64,000 nucleotides of DNA from Acidobacteriota bacterium. GTDB taxonomy: Bacteria; Acidobacteriota; Terriglobia; Terriglobales; Acidobacteriaceae. The notes under the pieces are model-generated. The model was not told where the DNA came from. It ran no database searches and saw nothing but the letters and a program-made list of their open reading frames with translations. Where the stretch lies: NCBI GenBank assembly GCA_021846985.1, contig JAJZVX010000008.1, forward strand, positions 1 to 64,000, in the 5' to 3' direction. Shown here piece by piece: positions 1 through 8,668 of this stretch. The position numbers were made by a program, and so were the translations under genes. Numbering within the stretch: position 1 is the stretch's first letter; every line of letters begins with the position of its first letter.

Positions 1-1029
1 GGCCAGCAACGCCTTCAGGAGAATCAGCAACGGCATGTGTACAAGATACAAAGTATACGAACTCCGCGCCGCCCGCTGTGCCACGCGCGCGTACACCGTA
101 GGCACCGGAGCCGTGGCACAATGCACAGTCACCCATATCAGCACCGTAACAGCTCCCCCTAATAGTAGGCTGCTACTCGGATTGTGCTCCAACTTTCCCA
201 GTACCAAAGCACCGCCAAGCAATGCAAGCGCCGCGCTGATCGCAAGACCCCGCATCCAAGAGCCCCATTGGGGGAATCGTGGCCAGTAAGGGATCGTAGC
301 CCCCATCAGCCACGGTACCCACAGCAGCGCAATGCCCGGCCCCACAAACCATCCCCACGCCACAAGACTCACTCCACAGACAGCGCGCGTCCCCCACCCG
401 TGAACACCCCTCCTCTGTTCGACGGAGGCCTCATTCCTCGACCGATGCCCAACCAGCAGCAGAACCAGCAGAGGAAACGCCATGTAATACCAGAACTCGT
501 TTGCCAAACTCCACAGGGGTCCATTTGATCCGAAGGTCTGCGTTCGCCGACCCTCTGTCCCGGGCAGCACGATGGTCTGCAAAAACAGGGTGTTGGCCGC
601 CAGCACTTCTGGTGTCAGCGTCTGATGAACATCAATTCTCAGCGAATACATTCCTGAACGCCCGCAATACACCGCACCCGTCCCCGGTATGTGCATTCCA
701 ACCCAATCAATGACTCCGCCCAGAAGCAAGGCTGGAATCAGCACAATATAGAGACGAGTCAGCCGCGAAAGCAAATAAGTCCGCCACGACCATCGTCCGT
801 CTCCAACCAACCGCAATACGCTGCCTCCCACTAGGTATCCACTCATCACAAAGAAAATGATCACCCACTGGTAACCCAAACCGCTCACCAGGTATGCGAC
901 AGTCGTCACCAAGCTATGGTGCCCGAGTTCGGGATAGTTCACAAAAAACGCATCGCGCCAGTGACCGAGGAGCACTGAGAAGGCTGCAAGGCCCCGAAGT
1001 GCATCCAAGTGAACCGACGGACTCCCCAT
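1..1029 (-). CDS. Acyltransferase family 3 membrane protein (partial, 3' end outside window)
   Basis: An open minus-strand frame of 343 codons runs off the left edge of the window. It begins with LDALRGLAAFSVLLGHWRD, the N-terminal signature of acyltransferase-3 (OafA/NodX-type) proteins, whose His in transmembrane helix 1 is catalytic. Further on it has GPLWSLANEFWYY and SYTLYLVHMP, also typical of the family. Several hydrophobic helices are visible. Such enzymes O-acetylate or otherwise acylate surface polysaccharides, which fits its place as the last visible gene of the exopolysaccharide locus. I chose the ATG at 1029; the frame is open further up, and a TTG at 1113 preceded by GAGGAAGG could add 28 residues. 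The family is clear; the sugar acceptor is unknown. Confidence 0.88.
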   Translation of the reverse strand, partial: MGSPSVHLDALRGLAAFSVLLGHWRDAFFVNYPELGHHSLVTTVAYLVSGLGYQWVIIFFVMSGYLVGGSVLRLVGDGRWSWRTYLLSRLTRLYIVLIPALLLGGVIDWVGMHIPGTGAVYCGRSGMYSLRIDVHQTLTPEVLAANTLFLQTIVLPGTEGRRTQTFGSNGPLWSLANEFWYYMAFPLLVLLLVGHRSRNEASVEQRRGVHGWGTRAVCGVSLVAWGWFVGPGIALLWVPWLMGATIPYWPRFPQWGSWMRGLAISAALALLGGALVLGKLEHNPSSSLLLGGAVTVLIWVTVHCATAPVPTVYARVAQRAARSSYTLYLVHMPLLILLKALLA

Positions 1030-1241
1030 CGGTGGCTGAATAGACTTCGCCACGCCTGCATTTCCTGCGAGATAACCAGTTCGCCGCGGCGCACATTCTT
1101 TCCAATTCTCCAAGTGTCCTACACCTTCCTCTCATAGATTCCAGCAAATCCAAGTCCAACTTTCGACCGCGCGCATGCCATCATCATCTACGGTCTTGAA
1201 TATCTTCTAGCTGCTTGCGCGCGGTCCACCCCGTTTGCCAG

Positions 1242-2621
1242 CTATAAAATTTTGTCGTAGCGCAACCGGACCAAGGGCGGCCGTGACACAACCGGCCGCA
1301 CAGGTGACACCGAATGCGGCAGCTTCATCGCTGCCAGCGAAAACGCTATAGCCAGAACCATAAATCCTTGCTCTGTTGGCTGGTCCAGGATTCCCTGAGT
1401 GACAAGGAAAAACGTTAATGAAGCTAGTAACCAGGCCAACGGTTGTTTCGCCTTGGCTAGCATCAGTGCCCGCAACGCCATCGTCATCGCCAGAGACAGA
1501 CGGAACAGCATGAACGCCAGGCCGCAGGGCCAGCCGAACTCCAGTACCACGCGCATGACCTCTTCCTCGCCGGCCAGAAACTCCACCTTCCCCACTAATA
1601 GCCGTGAAATTGCATTGGCCCCGTAGCCTACCCCCATGCCCAACAGTCTGTTCTCCGCCACACTCACACCAAATGCCAACGAAACCGGCCTGAAAATGCG
1701 CTTAGAAAAGGAATGCTGCACTCCCCCCTCTTGCAAATCGGCCTGCGAGAAACGTCCCTCCAGCGAGGTAACCGCATTCGAAAATACCGGCAGCAGCGAC
1801 ACGAGAATCCCAACGATCGCCAGTGCTGCAACCATCTTGAGCAACTTCGCAAACTGCGAAACACCAAAAAAAGCCGCAATGCACACACTCAACAGAATAC
1901 CCAGAAGTTCGTATACCAAGGTACGTGACCCGGTAATCGGAATCGCCAGCATCATGGACCCCGCCGCCGCCCAGATAAGCCATTTTCTGTCTACGAATCG
2001 GGGATTTGTTAGCCCGTAGAAAATAAACGCCGCCGCCAGGGTGACGTAGAACGTTGGACCGGCTACATAACTAAAAGTCGCAGACGCCCGTACATGCTCG
2101 GCCACATATCCGAGCTGCGTCGCCCCCTCTGACGCTCCCTTATTCCAGAACGAGCCCGGCGATGACCGGTACTGCACCGCCTCCAGCAACGTCAGCGGCA
2201 GCAAAAGCAACAGCGTCCACTTGCCAAACTTCCGCAGATCCTCCCAATCCAGGTTTTCTCCCATGATGAAGGCCACCGGAAACGGAAGCAGATACGAATG
2301 CAATCCATAGAGCGCCGCGTACCACGGATACCCCGGCAGCAACACCAGTTGCACCACGCATAGGCTCAGCAGCCCAATCGCCAGCGCCCCGGTCGCCAGC
2401 GACCACTTCTGCGGCCACCTGTGCGTCCGGTATGCCTCCCAGATAATCAGCAGCGCCACCGGGTCGCGCACAATCAGCAGCGGCGCCGAAAGTTGAGGCA
2501 GGATCCATTTCCGCAGCGCGCCCTCGAAGATCAGCAGCAGAAAATAGACCCAGAACAACCGCTTCAACAGCGGCATGCGCGGGCGAGCGAGAGCCGGGTT
2601 GATCCTGGTTCTCATTGCCAT
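1242..2621 (-). CDS. O-antigen polymerase (Wzy)-like polytopic membrane protein
   Basis: A 459-aa protein with about ten or more hydrophobic segments. It opens with a basic tail and a FLLLIFEGALRKWILPQ-type first helix, a hallmark of a group of uncharacterised Wzy/O-antigen-ligase-like proteins in polysaccharide loci. Larger loops follow the sixth or seventh helix, as in Wzy proteins. Its inferred job is to polymerise the lipid-linked repeat unit at the periplasmic face of the membrane. The ATG at 2621 has GAAGG about 10 nt upstream; the in-frame ATG at 2615 overlaps the stop of the upstream glycosyltransferase as ATGA. Either way the two genes are translationally coupled. Wzy proteins diverge strongly, so this rests on topology and context. 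Confidence 0.7.
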   Translation of the reverse strand: MAMRTRINPALARPRMPLLKRLFWVYFLLLIFEGALRKWILPQLSAPLLIVRDPVALLIIWEAYRTHRWPQKWSLATGALAIGLLSLCVVQLVLLPGYPWYAALYGLHSYLLPFPVAFIMGENLDWEDLRKFGKWTLLLLLPLTLLEAVQYRSSPGSFWNKGASEGATQLGYVAEHVRASATFSYVAGPTFYVTLAAAFIFYGLTNPRFVDRKWLIWAAAGSMMLAIPITGSRTLVYELLGILLSVCIAAFFGVSQFAKLLKMVAALAIVGILVSLLPVFSNAVTSLEGRFSQADLQEGGVQHSFSKRIFRPVSLAFGVSVAENRLLGMGVGYGANAISRLLVGKVEFLAGEEEVMRVVLEFGWPCGLAFMLFRLSLAMTMALRALMLAKAKQPLAWLLASLTFFLVTQGILDQPTEQGFMVLAIAFSLAAMKLPHSVSPVRPVVSRPPLVRLRYDKIL

Positions 2622-3907
2622 GTCGCCGCCTTCACGCTTTCCGCCAACTCCCTGCGATAGCTCTCCCATGAACGCGCCGCCGCCCTCGCCTGCGCATTCC
2701 TCGACATCTCCGCCAGCCGCTCGCGATCAGCAGCCAACTCCTTCAGCCGTTCCGCAATCGCCTCCGCCGATCCCGCCGGCACCACAAATCCCTCGCGCCC
2801 GTCGCTCACCAGGTCGCTCGCCCCCACGTTCGGCGTCACAATCACCGGCAGTCCGCACGCCAGCGCCTCGGTCACCACCAGCCCAAAGGCGTCGCTCAAC
2901 GAAGGAAGCGCCAGCACGTCGGCTTGCTGCATTGCTTCCAGCACCTCCTGATGCGGCATGGTTTCCCTCCAGCGGTGCCGCCGGCAGCCTTCGTCCACTA
3001 CGGCGTTGGCGGCAAATCGCTTCCCGATCAGCGTCAGTTCCGCATCTCCTCCCAGCCTCTCCATCGCCTCCAGCAAATAGCCAATCCCTTTGCCTTGGCT
3101 GAGCAGTCCCACAAACAGAACCCGAAGCGGCCCTTTGTCCCTGCGCGCCGCCGGCGGCCGGCGCCGCGGCTCTGGAGCGCCGTAAGGAATCACACGTATC
3201 TTCTCCGCCGGCACCACCCCCCGCAGCGTCCGCTCCACGTACCGGCTGGCAACATGCACCACGTCGGCCAGCGCCAGTTCCTCGTCCTTCTCCTGCAAAT
3301 GGCGCTCCGAATCGGCCACCTTGGGAAGCACCGACGCCCACTCCGGATGCCGTTCGCCCTCCTCGCGCATCCTTTCCCGCTCCCAGTACCAATATCCGCT
3401 GGTCAAATCGTAAATCCGCCTCACCCCACGCCGCTGCGCCTCGCGAAAAGTCTTCAGCGCCCCGCCTTCATAGGCGTACACCGCATCCACACCCGCCCCC
3501 GCCACGCCCCGCGCCACCCTGGCGTCGAAGTGCCGGTACATGCCGATCACCGAAAAAGGCCGCTCCCCCGCACTCAGCATGCTTTCCAGCGGGGTGAACC
3601 TCACAGCCAGACGCGCCATCTCCCGCAGCGGTACGCACCGGATCCGCTCCCGGGGCGCTTCCTCAAACGCGCGCCGTGCCAACTGCATCCGTAGCCCCGC
3701 CGGCACCCACCGGTTCCAGCGCGACCCCGCATCCCACGCGATTGCCGTCCAGAACTCCCTCAGCATCCCTTCTTCCACCAGGCCCAGCAGCGCATGGCGC
3801 ACGTTCTGGTTCCCCGTCGGATGCGAAAGCAGCACCGCTGGAACACGGCCCGCCATCCCGCCTCGATCGGCTGCCGGACGGTTCTCCCCTATCGCACTCA
3901 TCCCCAT
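2612..3907 (-). CDS. Glycosyltransferase, GT4-like
   Basis: A 431-aa GT-B fold glycosyltransferase. The N-terminal half starts VPAVLLSHPTGNQNVRHALL. The C-terminal half has the usual GLLSQGKGIGYLLEA strand-helix motif and the nucleotide-sugar signature DAFGLVVTEALACGLPVIVT, holding the E-x7-E-like pair of GT4 enzymes. It should transfer one sugar to the lipid-linked repeat unit on the cytoplasmic side; donor and acceptor cannot be read from sequence. The ATG at 3907 has GGAAGG 9 nt upstream and overlaps the end of the preceding gene; ATG 3901 makes a direct ATGA overlap and is an alternative. The frame is open for a further 37 codons upstream, but that part runs through the neighbouring gene. 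Confidence 0.85.
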   Translation of the reverse strand: MGMSAIGENRPAADRGGMAGRVPAVLLSHPTGNQNVRHALLGLVEEGMLREFWTAIAWDAGSRWNRWVPAGLRMQLARRAFEEAPRERIRCVPLREMARLAVRFTPLESMLSAGERPFSVIGMYRHFDARVARGVAGAGVDAVYAYEGGALKTFREAQRRGVRRIYDLTSGYWYWERERMREEGERHPEWASVLPKVADSERHLQEKDEELALADVVHVASRYVERTLRGVVPAEKIRVIPYGAPEPRRRPPAARRDKGPLRVLFVGLLSQGKGIGYLLEAMERLGGDAELTLIGKRFAANAVVDEGCRRHRWRETMPHQEVLEAMQQADVLALPSLSDAFGLVVTEALACGLPVIVTPNVGASDLVSDGREGFVVPAGSAEAIAERLKELAADRERLAEMSRNAQARAAARSWESYRRELAESVKAATWQ

Positions 3908-5022
3908 GCGGTCGATCCTTCCGGGCCGCCGGAATCCGCATCCTCCGTCCCGCTCAGCAGCCAGTCGCGATACATCGACGCATGCGCCCTCAGTCCGTGC
4001 GCCGCATACCACCTCCACGCCGCCTGCGAGCAGCTTTCCAGATCCGCTCCGCGCGCCCCGGCGGCTGTCTGTGGACTGATCACCTGTATCCCGTCCCGCA
4101 GCCCGTCATACTCGTCCACAAACGGCTTGGCAATCAGCGGAACCACGCCCCACGCGCAAAGTCCCGCAAGCACGCCCGATTTGGCCATGCAGTGCGCGCC
4201 ATGCTGCACAAACCCATACCGCGCGCGCGACAACGTCTGCCCCAGCTCGGTTGCGCTCATCTCGCCCATCCGCCGTACTGGAATCCCTCCCGCCTCCGCG
4301 GGTGCCACAGCGCCTGGCCCGATGTCCAGAATCCCCTTGGTGCCAAGACCGCAGAGAGTTTCTGCCAAAAGCGAGATTTGCTCGTAGGCGTGACGCCTGG
4401 TCGCCGCCAGACCGTAAATCGCCATCACCGGCTCCCGCTCCGCCATAGGCACGAGCGTCTCCGCTTCCCCCACATTGGAAAACACCGGCAATACGCGCAC
4501 CGGCTGCTGCGATCGCCTCGGCGCCTGCCGTTCCAGCCACGCGGCATGCCGCCCGATATTGGTCACCAGCAGGTCGCACTCCCGCGCAATCCGGCCCACC
4601 GCCCTCTGTTGCCGGCGCGAATGCCAGAAGGCCGATCGCCACGGCATCCCCGTGGCATACAGCTCATGAAAATAAACCGCGGTGCGGAAATGTCCCTCCT
4701 CCCGCACCCGCTCCAGCGCCGCCGCCAGTTCCGCCGGCGCTCCGTCCCGCGAAAATCCATACCCGCTCAGATGCACCAGCACTGCCGCCGCTTGCCCTTG
4801 GCTAAGAGCCGTGCACGCCTCCTGCAACTGCGGTTGCCCGCAATACACGCGCCGGAACGGCGTCTCGCATGGCGCTGACGAATTCACCACCGCAAACGCA
4901 GTCTCGATCCCAAACGCCGCTTCCAGTTCTTGTGCCAGCAAAAGCGCATGATCGCTCACCCCGCATCGCCCGGGCTTCAACTGCGCCACCACCTGGATCA
5001 GCAAGGGTCTCGTCGTCGACAT
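3898..5022 (-). CDS. Glycosyltransferase-like protein of the exopolysaccharide locus
   Basis: A 374-aa soluble protein. Its N-terminus (LIQVVAQLKPGRCGVSDHAL) resembles the opening strand and glycine loop of GT-B glycosyltransferases, where a P-G-x-G-D-Y motif is usual. The C-terminal half has an RYGFVQHGAHCMAKSGVLAG stretch followed by a hydrophobic strand, at the place of the donor-binding region. I do not see a clear E-x7-E motif, so it could be a divergent or inactive transferase. The ATG at 5022 is preferred over an upstream ATG at 5088, because the extra 22 residues look like untranslated leader. It sits between the Wza-type exporter and the GT4 enzyme, overlapping the latter, so a role in repeat-unit assembly is inferred. 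Confidence 0.6.
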   Translation of the reverse strand: MSTTRPLLIQVVAQLKPGRCGVSDHALLLAQELEAAFGIETAFAVVNSSAPCETPFRRVYCGQPQLQEACTALSQGQAAAVLVHLSGYGFSRDGAPAELAAALERVREEGHFRTAVYFHELYATGMPWRSAFWHSRRQQRAVGRIARECDLLVTNIGRHAAWLERQAPRRSQQPVRVLPVFSNVGEAETLVPMAEREPVMAIYGLAATRRHAYEQISLLAETLCGLGTKGILDIGPGAVAPAEAGGIPVRRMGEMSATELGQTLSRARYGFVQHGAHCMAKSGVLAGLCAWGVVPLIAKPFVDEYDGLRDGIQVISPQTAAGARGADLESCSQAAWRWYAAHGLRAHASMYRDWLLSGTEDADSGGPEGSTAWG

Positions 5023-5132
5023 GCGGACTCCCAGGCCTCCTCCGTGCTCGGCTCCTTGTTGACCGGCTTCGCACTCTTCGCGCCGCATCCCTGGCGGCTT
5101 GGGCGTTGCGCTCCCCTTGCCCCGCCACGCCG

Positions 5133-6065
5133 CTAATAATACGTCAGCCGGAATGTCAAGATCATCGTGCCCATGCTGATGGCATCCGCGATGGCCTGCT
5201 GCATGATGACCTTCGAGGTGCTGACCGGAACATACAGAATGTCCCCGTCCTTCAGAGCGATATCCGCTGACTTGCCCTTCAGAATATTGGCCGAATCGAA
5301 AACGATGTCTTCCTTCCTGCCATCCGCTAGCGTCCGTACGATATGGGAGTGCTTTGAATTCGCTGCCCCGCCAATGCCTCCGGCCAGCGCCAAGACTTTC
5401 TCTACCGTCAGGGTCCGCCGCTCCTCCAAAAGATAGAGCCCCGGCTTTCCTACTCGGCCCAGCACATACACCCCTCCGGCATTGGGCACCATCACCGTAT
5501 CGCCCGGAAACAACTGCACCCGCGGAATCACCGGCGTCGCCGCCGTCGGATCGTACGTCACCTTCACCGCGTGCGTCGGATCCTCCCGCCGCAGGATCAC
5601 CACCTGCGAACTCGCTTGCGGCGTCACTCCACCCGCCGCCACCATCACTTCGTTCAGCATGCGCACGCCGAGCGCCGGATACACTCCCGGCCTCTGCACT
5701 TCCCCGTTCACGACGATTCCCTGTGTCGCATACTCGGCGATCGAAACCGTAACCAGCGCTGGCCGCGCCTTCAAAATATCCGCGCCCACATAACGCTTCG
5801 CGATCGCCGTCCCCGCTTCTTCTGCCGTCTCTCCTGCCACCTGCACCGGCCCCAATAGAGGCAGCGTGATCTCCCCTTTTTCATCCACCCTGAAGCTGCC
5901 CGACAGATCGCCGCTGCCATACACGCTTACCTGGATCAGATCTCCCGCTCCAATCCGCACGGCCGCAGCCACCGGCGGCGGGGCTGTCTCCTGTCCCAGC
6001 CCGGCAATCCCCTGTACCAGAAGAAGAGCGGCCAGTGAAACCACATGCATCAGTCTCCGTGCCAT
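5133..6065 (-). CDS. Polysaccharide export protein, Wza family (Poly_export/SLBB)
   Basis: A 310-aa protein with an N-terminal signal peptide (LMHVVSLAALLLVQGIAGL). It is followed by a poly-export domain (about residues 38-120: IGAGDLIQVSVYGSGDLSG, then FRVDEKGEITLPLLGPVQV). Two SLBB-type repeats follow (about 125-190 and 205-275). There is no lipobox Cys, unlike E. coli Wza. It would form the periplasmic/outer-membrane channel for the polysaccharide. The ATG lies 2 nt after the stop of the kinase gene and is preceded by AAGGAGGGG, so both should be expressed from one message. The frame is open 30 codons further up inside the kinase gene; that part is unlikely to be translated. Confidence 0.9.
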   Translation of the reverse strand: MARRLMHVVSLAALLLVQGIAGLGQETAPPPVAAAVRIGAGDLIQVSVYGSGDLSGSFRVDEKGEITLPLLGPVQVAGETAEEAGTAIAKRYVGADILKARPALVTVSIAEYATQGIVVNGEVQRPGVYPALGVRMLNEVMVAAGGVTPQASSQVVILRREDPTHAVKVTYDPTAATPVIPRVQLFPGDTVMVPNAGGVYVLGRVGKPGLYLLEERRTLTVEKVLALAGGIGGAANSKHSHIVRTLADGRKEDIVFDSANILKGKSADIALKDGDILYVPVSTSKVIMQQAIADAISMGTMILTFRLTYY

Positions 6066-6066
6066 C

Positions 6067-8328
6067 TCATTCCCCTCCTTCTTTTTCTTCGGAGTTGCCC
6101 CCGTACGCCTCCGTATACGGGTATCCATATCCGTATTGATACCCGTACATGCCATACCGGTACGTGTAGAAGTTCTCCAGCCGCATGTCCACGTCGTTCA
6201 CCACCACCCCGGCCACCGGCGCATTGATCCGCCACAATAGATCGCGCGCCCGGATCAGCGCCCGCTTCCGCGTCACTCCCGCCCGCACCACCAGCACCAC
6301 CGTCTCCGCCAGCACCGCCATCGCTTGCGTGTCCGACACCGCCAGCACAGGAGCCGAGTCGATCACTACCCGGTCGTAATCCCGCACCCATTGCCGCACC
6401 TGCTCTTCCATCCGGTGAGAGGAAAGCATCTCCGCCGGATTCGGAGGCCGCGGTCCGGTCGGCAACACGTGCAGCATCGGCACTTCCGGCAGTGGCGCCG
6501 ACGCCTTCCGCTGCTCTTCCGGATGCGCCAGCACGCTCGACAATCCGAAATTCCGGTCGGCAACGCCAAACACCCGGTCCAGGCTGCCCCGCCGCAGATC
6601 GGCATCCACCAGCAGCACTCGCTCCCCGCGCTGCGCCAGCGCAATCGCGCAGTTCGCCGCCGTCGTCGTCTTGCCTTCGCCCGGAAACGCGCTGGTGAAG
6701 ACGATCACTCGCGGAGGATGATCAATGGACGACAACAACAGCGCGCTTCTCAACCCGCGGTACGCCTCTCCGGCCAATGACTTCGGGCTGTGCAACGTAA
6801 CCAGTTGCCGCGCCTTCTCCTCAGTCTTCGTCATCTCTCCCGCTTCCCCGCGCCTCTTCTTCCCCAGCCCCTCCGTAATGTGCGGTATCGTGGCCAGTGA
6901 CGCCAGGTGCGACACGGTCTCCACTTCCTCCGATGTTTGCATCCGGTCGTCAATCGACTCGATCACAAATGCGATCAGAACCCCTGCAAACAATCCCCCC
7001 ACCAGCCCTATCAGCACATCCAGACTCTTCTGCGGACCCACGGGATACACCGGCACCTGCGCCCGGTCCACCACCGTGATGTTGGTTGCCGAAAGACCCG
7101 CCGTCACGCTGGCTTCCTTCAACCGCATCTGCAGCGCGTCGTACAAATCGCGATTCAGCTCCGCCTGATGACGAAGAATTGCATACTGCGCGACATCTTC
7201 ATTCAGTTGATAAGCGGCTTCCTCCTGTTCGTCCAGCCGCTTGCGCAGCGTATTCTCCAGATGCAATGCGCCCTCATATTCGTTGATCACCTGCTGGTGC
7301 GCCAGTTCCACCTCGCGGTTCAGAGCCGCCTGCACCTTTGCGATCTGCGCGTTCAGATTCTCCATCGCCGGATACCGGCTGCCGTACTGCAGCGTCATTT
7401 GCGAACGCTGCGTCTCCAGATCGGTCAACTGGCTGCGCAACGTCGCCACCTGCGGATCGTCTCCCGTCAGCGACACCAGGCCCGCGCCCTGCGTCGCAAA
7501 ATCCCGCATCCGCGCCTCTTTGACAATCCGGTCCGACTCTGCCGATTCATAGTCCGAACTGATCTGCTCCAGAGTCTGAATGGTCAGATTCGACGTCTCA
7601 TCCGTCCCCACAATGTCGTGTTGCCGCTGGTAGTCTGCAAGTTGGCGTTGCGCGTCCGAAGCCGCCTGCTTCAAATCGTCCAGTTGCCCCTGCAGCCACG
7701 CCGATACATGGCGGGTCCGATCGTACGTCGATCGAAGATCCGCGTCGATGTACGTATCCACCAGGTCGTTCACCACATCGGTCGCCAGCTTCGGATCCTC
7801 GCTGCGATAGCGGATTTCCACCATCTGCGTCTGCCCCATGGGCTTGACCGTAAGCCCCCCGCGGATCATCCCGATCATCGCCAGCCGCTCCAGCGGCGTC
7901 ATGGGGCCCGCCGGCTTGCGCCCTCCGCCTTGGCCGTCCTTGCTCCCGCCCGACCGTAGCCGCTCCAGCAGGTGCAGATTCTGCGCCGTCTCCAGCATCA
8001 CCGAATCGCTCTGCAGCTTCAGAATCTCCGTCGCCATGTCCGGCGAACTGCCCTCGCTGGAACTCGCCTGCGCCAGCAAACCCATGTTGAGCATCGTGTT
8101 CGGCTTAACTTCGATGCGCGAGTAGCTCTCATACACCGGCTTGGCCCGCATCGAGTAAATCAGCGCCGTAAAAAAGCAGATCGCCGTCACCGCCACGATC
8201 ACCCAGCGCTGCTTCATCACCGTGCGCCACACGTCCATCAGGGAAAGCTGCGGTTCCGCGGGCGCAATGGCGGCCGGGTCGCGGTCTGGCTGGCTGGTTT
8301 GCGGCTCGGACTGTGGTTCAGACGACAT
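6067..8328 (-). CDS. Wzc-type chain-length determinant / tyrosine autokinase
   Basis: A 753-aa bacterial tyrosine kinase fused to its polysaccharide co-polymerase domain. The first transmembrane helix is at about 41-60, a long periplasmic coiled-coil region spans about 65-430, and the second helix is at about 437-456. The cytoplasmic kinase domain has Walker A (GEGKTTTA, 550-557), Walker A' (VLLVDADLRR, 571-580) and Walker B (VVIDSAP, 654-660). The C-terminus (721-741) holds nine tyrosines, the expected autophosphorylation cluster. It should control chain length and export together with the Wza-type protein just downstream. No dedicated Wzb-type phosphatase gene is visible nearby. The start ATG is at 8328, with AGGAGCAGGA upstream. 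Confidence 0.93.
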   Translation of the reverse strand: MSSEPQSEPQTSQPDRDPAAIAPAEPQLSLMDVWRTVMKQRWVIVAVTAICFFTALIYSMRAKPVYESYSRIEVKPNTMLNMGLLAQASSSEGSSPDMATEILKLQSDSVMLETAQNLHLLERLRSGGSKDGQGGGRKPAGPMTPLERLAMIGMIRGGLTVKPMGQTQMVEIRYRSEDPKLATDVVNDLVDTYIDADLRSTYDRTRHVSAWLQGQLDDLKQAASDAQRQLADYQRQHDIVGTDETSNLTIQTLEQISSDYESAESDRIVKEARMRDFATQGAGLVSLTGDDPQVATLRSQLTDLETQRSQMTLQYGSRYPAMENLNAQIAKVQAALNREVELAHQQVINEYEGALHLENTLRKRLDEQEEAAYQLNEDVAQYAILRHQAELNRDLYDALQMRLKEASVTAGLSATNITVVDRAQVPVYPVGPQKSLDVLIGLVGGLFAGVLIAFVIESIDDRMQTSEEVETVSHLASLATIPHITEGLGKKRRGEAGEMTKTEEKARQLVTLHSPKSLAGEAYRGLRSALLLSSIDHPPRVIVFTSAFPGEGKTTTAANCAIALAQRGERVLLVDADLRRGSLDRVFGVADRNFGLSSVLAHPEEQRKASAPLPEVPMLHVLPTGPRPPNPAEMLSSHRMEEQVRQWVRDYDRVVIDSAPVLAVSDTQAMAVLAETVVLVVRAGVTRKRALIRARDLLWRINAPVAGVVVNDVDMRLENFYTYRYGMYGYQYGYGYPYTEAYGGNSEEKEGGE

Positions 8329-8668
8329 TCCTGCTCCTCGCTTGGTTCCTCACCATCTTGTCTTGCCGCTGCCGCGTCAGCCCCCGTCTCACTCGGGCTT
8401 AGGACATTGGTTTACCCCACGGCACACGAGCGCACTTCTTGCAGAATCATCCCCGTCCGCTGGCCCGCCTCTGCCGGGCGTTACAGCTGATCCAACCCCC
8501 TCGGATACCTCTTTTGGGGACCACGCCTCACCTCATGCTAATCAGGCAAGCTACCCCGGTCAACACGCCTCCGAAGCGCAAAATGACGACAACTCTTTCC
8601 GCATCTTCCTGCTTTATAAGATTTTAGCTCATCCCCATCTCGACTGCCTGCCTCCTGCGGCCTTGCCT
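8329..8668. other. 340-bp intergenic stretch between kinase and glycosyltransferase genes
   Basis: No reading frame here has a family signature. The only visible feature is a short AT-rich patch (about 8610-8632, reading TAAAATCTTATAAAG on the minus strand) that could hold a -10 element for the downstream kinase gene. I see no convincing -35 partner and no terminator hairpin. Confidence 0.4.
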
